Shown here: piece by piece, positions 13,519-20,828 of the stretch
How the letters are laid out: each line of letters begins with the position of its first letter
Position numbering within the stretch: position 1 is the stretch's first letter
IMG/VR virus record: IMGVR_UViG_3300021962_000354
Location: 1 to 33,965 of that record
From: a virus
Strand: one strand, 5' to 3'
DNA: 33,965 nucleotides
Made by a program: the position numbers and the translations under genes
Notes under the pieces: model-generated
What the model saw: only the letters and a program-made list of their open reading frames with translations
The model's database searches: none
Told to the model about the DNA's origin: nothing

Positions 13519-14099
13519 AAAATTGATGTGAAAAGTTTTGTTTTAGATATGCGGTCGGCTAGGCCATTAAACCCGCCGTTGATTCTTCTTGTAAGGTGTT
13601 TGATTGTCTCATCGCTTCCATCTCTAGCCGCTAGGTTCCATAGCACTTTCACTTCAAAGAACCATGCGGCACTAAGCAAAGGATATTTAGTTGCAACCAG
13701 GTCTGGATTTGCTATTAAGTCAACACTTATATAATCGCCAAATGCTTTATAATTTACCTTACCCGTAAGTTGTAAATATCCACGTCCCCGAAAAAGAAAC
13801 CCCTCTTTTGCATTATTACCCATGCGTAAGCCATAAACCATATTGCCTATCAACTCTGGCTTTCTAGCCGCTATTTCTGCGGTGTCTTTACTAAAATATC
13901 TTGGGAATGTTTTGAGAAGGCCTTGTGCGTTATAATTAAGGTTCTCACGCACGTATTTAAAGTTACCGCTCTCATGTGCTACCTGGCCTAGAAAGTGCGC
14001 TAAAACAAGCGGGTTATTAATTTTAAACGTATCGATAACACTTGGTAGCTCATCAAGAACCTGCTTCGGAAGAGTTGTTATCAGCTTTTTGGTCAACAT
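13512..14099 (-). CDS. GH19-family endolysin
   Basis: A peptidoglycan-cleaving lysozyme/chitinase-type enzyme of 195 residues from the ATG at 14099 (an in-frame TTG at 14129 would add ten). It has the GH19 catalytic motif region FLGQVAHESGNF with catalytic Glu at about residue 43, then NYNAQGLLKTFPRYF, and the family block FRGRGYLQLTG about 60 residues later. There is no signal peptide, so release depends on the holin encoded just upstream, whose gene it overlaps by 47 bases. Followed by the spanin, it completes a standard holin-endolysin-spanin cassette. Confidence 0.9.
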   Translation of the reverse strand: MLTKKLITTLPKQVLDELPSVIDTFKINNPLVLAHFLGQVAHESGNFKYVRENLNYNAQGLLKTFPRYFSKDTAEIAARKPELIGNMVYGLRMGNNAKEGFLFRGRGYLQLTGKVNYKAFGDYISVDLIANPDLVATKYPLLSAAWFFEVKVLWNLAARDGSDETIKHLTRRINGGFNGLADRISKTKLFTSILC

Positions 14100-14295
14100 C
14101 GGCGAACATATTTGAGATGAATTTGCCAACCCAACCGCTAATAAATACGGCTATGGCTATCTCTTTATGTCCCTCTAGTATTGTCATAGTAGATACAAAA
14201 ACACTAGCAGCAGCAAGAGAATCTCCAAAAAGCCTAATCTTTTTAGGTGTCGGATGAAAATAATATTTAAGTCCAAACTTCATTGTTAAATTCAT
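14053..14295 (-). CDS. Putative holin
   Basis: An 80-residue membrane protein with two probable helices (LFGDSLAAASVFVSTMTIL, about 23-41, and IAIAVFISGWVGKFISNMF, about 47-65), a basic N-terminus and a polar, acidic C-terminal tail. Size, topology and position immediately upstream of the endolysin all fit a holin that opens the inner membrane. A second in-frame ATG at 14283 could give a shorter form; dual starts are known to tune holin timing. It overlaps the upstream gene by 29 bases. Confidence 0.75.
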   Translation of the reverse strand: MNLTMKFGLKYYFHPTPKKIRLFGDSLAAASVFVSTMTILEGHKEIAIAVFISGWVGKFISNMFADVDQKADNNSSEAGS

Positions 14296-14638
14296 TTGTT
14301 ACGACCCAATTCGTCCCGTTGCTAACTATCTCCACGTAATTATATTGATCGTTTAGTACGTATGTTGTCCCTCCGTCAATGGTCTCTGTTGAGTATCCAT
14401 CAATCGTTACTTTATTGGTACTTGAGTCGGTCTTTTTTATAATGAATGAGGCCGCATTTGATACGGCCGTTGGAAGAGTAACTGTAACGGCACCACTTGT
14501 AGCATTTATGAGCTTTACATTGATGCCGTCCGTTTCCGTTAAAGTAGTGTTTGTAGTTGCACTACTAGATGAGAAAGCCAAATTACTTGCGTCAAGAATT
14601 TGGTCAAAGTTCGTTATATATGATCTATTTATTCTCAA
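14267..14638 (-). CDS. Beta-structured tail/fibre-associated protein
   Basis: A 123-residue protein rich in Ser, Thr, Asn and Val. It holds the repeat-like beta pattern NATSGAVTVTLPTAVSNAA, then FIIKKTDSSTNKVTIDG, then YVEIVSNGTNWVV, which recurs in phage fibre and tailspike modules. It has no early ATG; the TTG at 14638 overlaps the upstream stop as TTGA, implying coupled translation. It is probably a fibre accessory or tip protein by content and place, not an enzyme. Confidence 0.6.
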   Translation of the reverse strand: MRINRSYITNFDQILDASNLAFSSSSATTNTTLTETDGINVKLINATSGAVTVTLPTAVSNAASFIIKKTDSSTNKVTIDGYSTETIDGGTTYVLNDQYNYVEIVSNGTNWVVTNEFNNEVWT

Positions 14639-15030
14639 AGCTCTTCTTCGTCTTGTTTAGGGGCTTCCTCTAGCTCAACACCATTCACCCAACCATTTAA
14701 GAAGAAATAAGGCTCAAGTCCACCTGGATTAGCTACCTCAATCTTCTTAAACTCAAACTCACTCTCCTCAATCTTTTTAATATCCGCTTTTAGCTTTTTA
14801 AGCCCTTCTTTATTAAAATTATATTCTCCTTTTTCGTTTAGGATCAAATTGCCTTTCTCATCAACCGCCGCATTGTCAAGCCTTGCGTCATCTATCTTGC
14901 TTTGAAACTCATCAATAGATGGCTTGAGCTTTTCGTAGATTTTAAATAGCTTCTTTTGCCCTTTTGTCTCTTGTTGACCGATGTTGAGCTTGATGTTCTC
15001 AACGAGAATAAGTAAATCTCTGTAAGTCAT
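14635..15030 (-). CDS. Hypothetical helical tail-region protein
   Basis: A 131-residue, strongly charged protein: a predicted coiled-coil or helical hairpin over about residues 5-95 (KLKPSIDEFQSKIDDARL, then GLKKLKADIKKIEESEFEF) with a beta-like turn built on DEKGNLILNEKGEYNF, and an acidic tail (EDEEEL-type). The layout recalls small phage tail-region families such as DUF1617, but I cannot confirm it. It is located between fibre genes and the lysis cassette. Function unknown. Confidence 0.6.
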   Translation of the reverse strand: MTYRDLLILVENIKLNIGQQETKGQKKLFKIYEKLKPSIDEFQSKIDDARLDNAAVDEKGNLILNEKGEYNFNKEGLKKLKADIKKIEESEFEFKKIEVANPGGLEPYFFLNGWVNGVELEEAPKQDEEEL

Positions 15031-15052
15031 AGTGTATTTGTTTTTTGCTAAT

Positions 15053-15385
15053 TTAAACTATATTTTGATTCCAAGGTAATGGCAAGCTCACAATAGGAGG
15101 ATTTTTTTGATTCTCAATTTGTGAGTCAAGGGCAGCATCCAAAGCCGCAACATCTAAGTTAGCCTCCAACCATGAGCATACCTCATCAAATGTAAGATCG
15201 CTATATGGTACAAATGCCATCGGATCGGGAGCGGAGCATCCCATAGCACCATAGACATCGCCATAGTACTCTTTATCTCCATCTACTTCCTTAGCATCTC
15301 TGCGCCAATGTACTGTGCTAACTACATCTATCAATTCACCTTCTTTCGGTACGCAATCCATTGCGGATATAATCCAATATTTCAT
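15053..15385 (-). CDS. Small conserved phage protein (TVHWRR...APDP type)
   Basis: A 110-residue protein with a recognisable conserved pattern: VVSTVHWRRDA, then YYGDVYGAMGCSAPDP, then FVPYSDLTFDEVCSWLEANL, and a final NPPIVSLPLPW. This family is common next to tail-fibre genes in environmental phages and has no established function. It lies 1 base after the S74 fibre gene in map order (downstream on the minus strand). I infer a structural or fibre-assembly role from location only. Confidence 0.7.
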   Translation of the reverse strand: MKYWIISAMDCVPKEGELIDVVSTVHWRRDAKEVDGDKEYYGDVYGAMGCSAPDPMAFVPYSDLTFDEVCSWLEANLDVAALDAALDSQIENQKNPPIVSLPLPWNQNIV

Positions 15386-15386
15386 A

Positions 15387-18300
15387 TTAATTTAATTTTG
15401 CTTCTAATTTTTCAATCCTTTCCATAGCCTCTTGCAAAGCCTTAATAGCTTTCATATAAAGAATGCTATATTTTACGGTTTTTATATGCCCATCAACAAC
15501 TTTTTCGCCATCAATGAATTTATAATTTGGAATATTGTCAACAAGATTTGGGCTTATTAATTCTAATTCTTGAGCAACTACTCCAATGTGATATGGGTAA
15601 TTAGGGTCAGCAGCTACTTCATCCTTTAATCTAAATTTCCTAACAGTTAGATTTTTAATGTCATTCCATTGAGATGAGGCATCAATAATATCTTGTTTTA
15701 AATTTATATCAGATACGGATGTATAAGTATTTGTACGAGAGTTAAATGTACCGTTTGACCAAATAATAGCTTTTACATTTGTGCTATCTTGACAATATAA
15801 AAAGTATTGGTCTAAGTTATTTGGAGTTGCTGCACTAAATGTGATACTTTGACCAAATGGTTGTGATGCTGCTTTATGTCTTAATGATAATGTATCTGAG
15901 GCAGCAGTAGTCCCAGTAAATTCGTGATATGTTCCAGTAGAACCTATATATGTTCCATCATTACTCGCCTTTAAGTACCCCCCACTCGTTATGCGCATTC
16001 TTTCGGTTCCAGCAGTATAAAATTCATGTCTTTCTGGTGTGGAAAATCTTATTGGGTCAACAGATGCAGCAATATGTACTGCTAAATTATCAGTATAAAA
16101 TGTACCATATCTTGCGTTGTCTGACCGATAAACCCTTAATTCTCCTGCTGACTTAACCTCTACATTCCCCCCACTCGTGATGCGCATGCGTTCGGCTGAG
16201 TTTGTGTAAAATATCATTGGGTCATCAGTTGTGGTAGCAATTTGCATTTGATTATTACCTACGGCTACAACACCAGCAGCATTACTTGATTCTAATTTTA
16301 ATATAGACCCATTTGTACTATTTTGATATATATGTAAAAGTGTTGCACTTGCATTCCAATCTGAAGCACTTGGCGAAGTAGTCCCGATTCCGACATTGCC
16401 GCCACCAGTAATAGTTAATCTTGTAGTATTATCAGTAGCTATAAATACATTACCATTAACACTATTCCATAAGTTTAAATTTGTACTATTATGATAAAGA
16501 TAACCTTTTAATGTACCTGCAACAGTAAAAGAAATCATTGCATTAGATGAACCATTTATATTAAATGCAGTTCTACCCGCCTCTATTGTTGGGTTATAAT
16601 TACCACCAAATCTAAAGTCCGTTCCATCTGCTCTTAAATCACTGCTAAACGTAGCTGCGCCGGTTGAAGAGATTGTGAGTCTCGCAGTATTATTTGTCAT
16701 GATGTTGAAACCATGACTTGTAGTTGTTCCAATATATCCTTGATTGTTTTCGGTATTTATACCAAATTCAGCAGTAGATACGTTTACTATTCTAAAATAA
16801 TATCCTCTTACACCAGTATTAAAAGTAGATAAGCCAGTGTTATAATTAAGAGATAAAAGATTAGTTGTACCAGCTGAAAAATCAAGTACATTACTTGCAC
16901 TTGTGTACATACCTCTTGATGGTACAGAAGTGCCAGTTGGGATAAATGCAGTTGCAGTTATTGTATCCGCACCAGTAACTGCTGAATTAAATGTAGTTAG
17001 TCCGCCAAAATAGTTTCTTTTAGCAGAGTCGTTTTGATAAATGCCATATCTTGTAACACCTGCATATCCAGCAGTATTGTCTGTATAATCTACCCAAAGC
17101 CCAAACAAATTATCAAAGTTAGCAGTTGCAGTCAATGTACCAGCCAATCTCATTGCAACCGCTTGACCACCACTTGCACTCTTTGAACCAAAGTGTGTAT
17201 ATATCGCAGTATCAGCTTGGCTACCTAAATTAAAGTTGCCACTATTTGATGTGAATGATGCGGTTGTGCCTATTAATCCGCCAGTTAATGTTCCTCCAGT
17301 TAATGGCAAATATCCACTTAACGCAGATCCATAATTTGGTATATTTAGGGTTGCACCTACTAATGTTGCAGCTCCACTTGATCCAGTAGTTGTTAATGTA
17401 ATAGCATTTTGCTTAGTATTAAATGTACTCCAATCAGCACTACTCAAAGCACCTCTATTTGTTGCTGATGCAGTAGGTAAATTAAATGTATGCGTACTTG
17501 TGCTTGAGCTTATTGCAAAGTCAGTACCGCTTGTTCCAACTGCAAAAGTCTGTGTTGCTGCAGTTAATCCGTTTAAAGAAGTTATTGCTGCACTAATATA
17601 AGTAGGAGTAAAATATTCCAAAGCAGTAGCTCCAGAGTTTACTCTAAGTAATTGTCCTGAAGTTCCTAAAGATGAAAGTCCAGTACCTCCTCTTGCAATT
17701 GCAAGTTGTCCACTCCATCCTATTGTGTGTGTTGAACTTGCTGAAGTTATTATAACATTTGTATCATTTGCAAATGTCTGTGTTGCTCCAGTTAAGCCAT
17801 TTAGACTTGTAATGGCAGCACTTATGTAAGTAGGAGTCCAGTTTACCCATTTACCAGATGTACTATTATATTGCAAAAGCTGACCATTGCTTACACTTGT
17901 AATAGTCGCATCATCAAGATCATTCACTCCAATGCTTACAATCCCAGTCTGTCCATTTACACTCGCAACGGCGTTTGAGCCAGTGGACTTTTGCCATACA
18001 GAGCCATTGTACATGACCCAATCTCCGGCATCAAATGTGATTGATCCGCTACCTAGGTTTTGTGTACCTCCTACGCTCACTATATATACATCCCCAGCAT
18101 CTCCCGTTCCATCGGCCAAAGTCGGTGTGTTAGTGCTTGCATTCCAAGTCCCTTTGTACTCAATTACACTTGATGGCAATTGGGCAGCTGGGATTTTACC
18201 CCCAGCATCAAGGCTCGCATAACCGTTGTTCTGACCTTTTTCGCTCGTTGCTTGGTAAGTTGTACTATCAAGCGATCCATCCCCTTTCAAGAACTGCGAT

Positions 18301-18458
18301 GATGTACCACTCGCAATATAATTTTGTATGCGTTGATTACCCCCTGCACCTTTACCAATGTAAAGGTCATAAGTGTCGGTAGTGAACAAAGGCTCGGCAA
18401 GCTGTCCTTGTGGGATTGTTGCATTCGTGCCTCTTTTTATCTTTAATGTATTTGCCAT
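15387..18458 (-). CDS. Tail fibre with C-terminal S74 autoproteolytic chaperone domain
   Basis: A 1023-residue receptor-binding fibre. The N-terminus (LKIKRGTNATIPQGQLAEPL, then FTTDTYDLYIG) is the attachment module seen in many phage fibres. The middle is a long Ser/Thr/Gly-rich beta region with recurring units (TPTYISAAITSLNGLT twice; RLTITGGGNVGIG and ERMRITSGG repeats). The last 108 residues are a peptidase S74 intramolecular chaperone: SDINLKQDI, with the likely self-cleavage serine near residue 916, and HIGVVAQELE, ending in a coiled coil. The chaperone should trimerise the fibre and cut itself off. Confidence 0.92.
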   Translation of the reverse strand: MANTLKIKRGTNATIPQGQLAEPLFTTDTYDLYIGKGAGGNQRIQNYIASGTSSQFLKGDGSLDSTTYQATSEKGQNNGYASLDAGGKIPAAQLPSSVIEYKGTWNASTNTPTLADGTGDAGDVYIVSVGGTQNLGSGSITFDAGDWVMYNGSVWQKSTGSNAVASVNGQTGIVSIGVNDLDDATITSVSNGQLLQYNSTSGKWVNWTPTYISAAITSLNGLTGATQTFANDTNVIITSASSTHTIGWSGQLAIARGGTGLSSLGTSGQLLRVNSGATALEYFTPTYISAAITSLNGLTAATQTFAVGTSGTDFAISSSTSTHTFNLPTASATNRGALSSADWSTFNTKQNAITLTTTGSSGAATLVGATLNIPNYGSALSGYLPLTGGTLTGGLIGTTASFTSNSGNFNLGSQADTAIYTHFGSKSASGGQAVAMRLAGTLTATANFDNLFGLWVDYTDNTAGYAGVTRYGIYQNDSAKRNYFGGLTTFNSAVTGADTITATAFIPTGTSVPSRGMYTSASNVLDFSAGTTNLLSLNYNTGLSTFNTGVRGYYFRIVNVSTAEFGINTENNQGYIGTTTSHGFNIMTNNTARLTISSTGAATFSSDLRADGTDFRFGGNYNPTIEAGRTAFNINGSSNAMISFTVAGTLKGYLYHNSTNLNLWNSVNGNVFIATDNTTRLTITGGGNVGIGTTSPSASDWNASATLLHIYQNSTNGSILKLESSNAAGVVAVGNNQMQIATTTDDPMIFYTNSAERMRITSGGNVEVKSAGELRVYRSDNARYGTFYTDNLAVHIAASVDPIRFSTPERHEFYTAGTERMRITSGGYLKASNDGTYIGSTGTYHEFTGTTAASDTLSLRHKAASQPFGQSITFSAATPNNLDQYFLYCQDSTNVKAIIWSNGTFNSRTNTYTSVSDINLKQDIIDASSQWNDIKNLTVRKFRLKDEVAADPNYPYHIGVVAQELELISPNLVDNIPNYKFIDGEKVVDGHIKTVKYSILYMKAIKALQEAMERIEKLEAKLN

Positions 18459-18468
18459 TTATATATTT

Positions 18469-19626
18469 TTACCAAGTTCCGTAATCGCCAATACTCCATT
18501 CTCTATTTGCACTTAAATCATACGCCACATCGTTAATTGTAAGCTGCCTTGCATTTGTAACGGGTGTAAAGCCAAGTGCCGTTGCTATGCTCTTTTTCTC
18601 CCATAGTGAGGTAGTTGTGTTATAAAAAATACCGTCATTATTGGAAGGGCTTTGAGCCGCAACATTATGAAGCTCATCAAGCTCGTAACCGTTTTGTATC
18701 TTAACCTCTATCACACCCATCGTAGGATGTGATCTAACCACTACACCAATGTACACAATATGATCGGGTGCATAAGGCTTAGTAGAAGTGTAAGCACCCG
18801 CAATAGTAGGGCTTAAATAAAGAGCCGTACCAACGGAGTATGCTTGCGTATCTAAGCTATTTATGCCACCAGCCACAATTACAAAGCCGTTGCTTTGATT
18901 ACTAATATCGCTTTGCACTACACCAAATGTCTGCGCACTTGTTATATCTCCAACGGCAAGTGCCTTTGTAACCGTAGGCAAGTTACCTTGACCGCCGTTT
19001 ATGTACACTACCGTACCTTTTGCGAGTGTAGCCCCCGTACTATTATACACTTCACGAATGAGTGTAAGAGCCTGGTTAATTGTGGTTGGGAAAGTAGCTA
19101 GTGTGCCATCCCCCTTTATATATTGTGCGCCCGTACCCGCAGCCGTTACTGCAAGCGTGCCATTGCTAGTCAAAGGCGAATTACTAACTGTAAAAGCCTC
19201 TGGCATTGTCAGTCCTACACTTGTAAGACCCGTATCGTAATCACTCCACGAGGTTTGTAAGGTAGAGCCGTCTTGCTTAGTAAGGGTAAGTGTCTTGGTT
19301 GTCGTACCGCTTACATTTGCCGCAGTTAGGCTCCTATCGTATGCAGTGTCCCATTCCGCTTGCTCCGCATCACTAGGTAAGCTATATCCACTTGCATACG
19401 TAACCGCCAATGTGCCACTTTGTACAAGTGGGCTATTTGCAACACTAAAACCCGTAGGCATTGTAAGCCCTACGGAGGTAAGATTGGTAGCCGCCCCACT
19501 CGCACTATAATCCAAATTCACGTAAACTGGACTCGGCTGACCTCCACTAACCGTAATATTGGTTACATCGTAAGTAACCTTTATTGTAGGTTGTGTTGAG
19601 CTATATGTAACTTTTATTAATATCAT
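18469..19626 (-). CDS. Tail fibre/baseplate structural protein
   Basis: A 385-residue beta-rich protein. A motif of about 28 residues is duplicated: TSVGLTMPxxFxVxNSPL followed by GTLAVT, at about 49-76 and 134-161. QYIKGDGTLATFP resembles a segment in the next fibre gene (QFLKGDGSLDSTTY), suggesting a shared origin of modules. The C-terminal half (about 190-320) looks like a capping or carbohydrate-contact domain, followed by SPSNNDGIFYNTTTSLWEKK, a phage fibre joint motif. It probably connects the baseplate to the S74 fibre. Confidence 0.72.
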   Translation of the reverse strand: MILIKVTYSSTQPTIKVTYDVTNITVSGGQPSPVYVNLDYSASGAATNLTSVGLTMPTGFSVANSPLVQSGTLAVTYASGYSLPSDAEQAEWDTAYDRSLTAANVSGTTTKTLTLTKQDGSTLQTSWSDYDTGLTSVGLTMPEAFTVSNSPLTSNGTLAVTAAGTGAQYIKGDGTLATFPTTINQALTLIREVYNSTGATLAKGTVVYINGGQGNLPTVTKALAVGDITSAQTFGVVQSDISNQSNGFVIVAGGINSLDTQAYSVGTALYLSPTIAGAYTSTKPYAPDHIVYIGVVVRSHPTMGVIEVKIQNGYELDELHNVAAQSPSNNDGIFYNTTTSLWEKKSIATALGFTPVTNARQLTINDVAYDLSANREWSIGDYGTW

Positions 19627-19964
19627 TATGAGGTAACTTGGTTTTGAACTTCAACGTAGCCTTGCATCCAAGTATATTTATTAGTAGAAATGGTTACTTC
19701 AAGCTCGTAAGTATATTCTCCAGCCGTATAAGTAGCCGTTGTAACTGGGCTTAATGTTACCTTTCTTGTATGATTGTCAATTTGCACAAATAAAGCATTT
19801 AGCCACTCAATCATAACCGTTCCGCTTGAGTTCTTGGCTTGTAGCTTAAAGCTATAAGTAGATACATCAAGTGGAGTTTCTTCACACTCATCTTCGTAGA
19901 ATGAATAGGTGATAACGTAAGTATCTCCCTTCTTTATTGGCTTCATGTTTAATTCACCTATCAT
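19626..19964 (-). CDS. Ig-like/BppU-type baseplate protein
   Basis: A 112-residue beta-sandwich protein with the pattern KKGDTYVITYSFYED, then YSFKLQAKNSSGTVMIEWL, then GEYTYELEV and WMQGYVEVQNQVT, close to the N-terminal domain of lactococcal-type baseplate upper proteins and related phage Ig-like domains. It probably plugs fibres into the baseplate. The ATG at 19964 overlaps the previous stop (ATGA). Confidence 0.7.
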   Translation of the reverse strand: MIGELNMKPIKKGDTYVITYSFYEDECEETPLDVSTYSFKLQAKNSSGTVMIEWLNALFVQIDNHTRKVTLSPVTTATYTAGEYTYELEVTISTNKYTWMQGYVEVQNQVTS

Positions 19965-20182
19965 GGCTTATCGGCTTTATCTTTTAATTCTAATTTGATC
20001 TCATTAAGAGCTTGCATAATTTCTTTGAACTGCACCGCAGTCTCATCCTCTTTCTTTTCAAGAGTTTTTAGCCTAAGATCATGCTCTCTTAGCTTTATTT
20101 TCATATCGGTATAAAGGCGAATAGCACCAAGTCCGAATGCTATTGTTTGTATTCCTAAAACTAACCAGAAATTTGCTTCCAT
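19961..20182 (-). CDS. Small membrane coiled-coil protein, XhlA-like
   Basis: A 73-residue protein with an N-terminal membrane helix (FWLVLGIQTIAFGLGAIRLY, about 5-24) followed by a long heptad-like coiled coil (KIKLREHDLRLKTLEKKEDE onward) rich in Lys and Glu. Proteins of this shape occur near tail or lysis genes and are compared with XhlA or holin-associated proteins, although classical XhlA has the helices in the opposite order. A role in lysis or membrane tethering is possible but not shown. Confidence 0.55.
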   Translation of the reverse strand: MEANFWLVLGIQTIAFGLGAIRLYTDMKIKLREHDLRLKTLEKKEDETAVQFKEIMQALNEIKLELKDKADKP

Positions 20183-20206
20183 TTGCTATTAAAATTACAT
20201 AATTTT

Positions 20207-20827
20207 TTACAATGCGATATATACCGCTTTTACTACTTTTCCGTTAAATGAGCTGCCAATACTTATGACAAAATTTGGTGATGTGCCAGTTACAGTGTAG
20301 TTGTAATACCAAGTGCCTTCTATACCAACTGCCACAAGTTTAAAGGTTGCTGGGTTACGACCAGTGATTGTACCGCTTGCTACGGTGTAGCTATCTACGG
20401 TTGTAATCTCAGTCAGAGGACCAGTTCCTTGAAGAGTAAAATTATAGCTAGAGTTTTGGCCGATGCTAGAGCTTAGTGATAAGTCTTGTATAATGCAGTC
20501 AAATTCGTACACTTTGTAGTTGCCACTCGCATCAATCATGTCTAAATACCCTACAAAAGCCGCATCACTGCCTTCAATAAAATTATCAAAAAAAGTTATT
20601 GGCTGCAAATTTGATTGTACCATCTTTACTAGACCACTTCCGCTAATTGAAAAGCTAGATCTATTTGGTAGGTATTCCCTAAATACTCCGTTCGTTCTTG
20701 GAGCCAACTCTAAAAAATCCCTAGTAATACTTATTGTAGCATCTTTAGTACACGCAAAAGGATAAACATTACCACTTGCGTTCGTAAATGCTAAAACCAA
20801 TCCTTGCGCCGTTACTACTTCTGCCAT
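20207..20827 (-). CDS. Tail protein, tail-tube-like fold suspected
   Basis: A 206-residue beta-rich protein. Its start (GLVLAFTNASGNVYPFACTK, then DATISITRDF) and SFSISGSGLV, then FTLQGTGPL spacing resemble tail-tube family proteins, in which two beta-sheets form the tube ring. Yet it is encoded after the hub gene, whereas the main tube gene is at 25759-26190, so it may be a distal-tail or minor tube protein. The last 50 residues (GTWYYNYTVTGTSPNFVISI) look like a separate small beta domain. No direct family match claimed. Confidence 0.55.
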   Translation of the reverse strand: MAEVVTAQGLVLAFTNASGNVYPFACTKDATISITRDFLELAPRTNGVFREYLPNRSSFSISGSGLVKMVQSNLQPITFFDNFIEGSDAAFVGYLDMIDASGNYKVYEFDCIIQDLSLSSSIGQNSSYNFTLQGTGPLTEITTVDSYTVASGTITGRNPATFKLVAVGIEGTWYYNYTVTGTSPNFVISIGSSFNGKVVKAVYIAL

Positions 20828-20828
20828 A

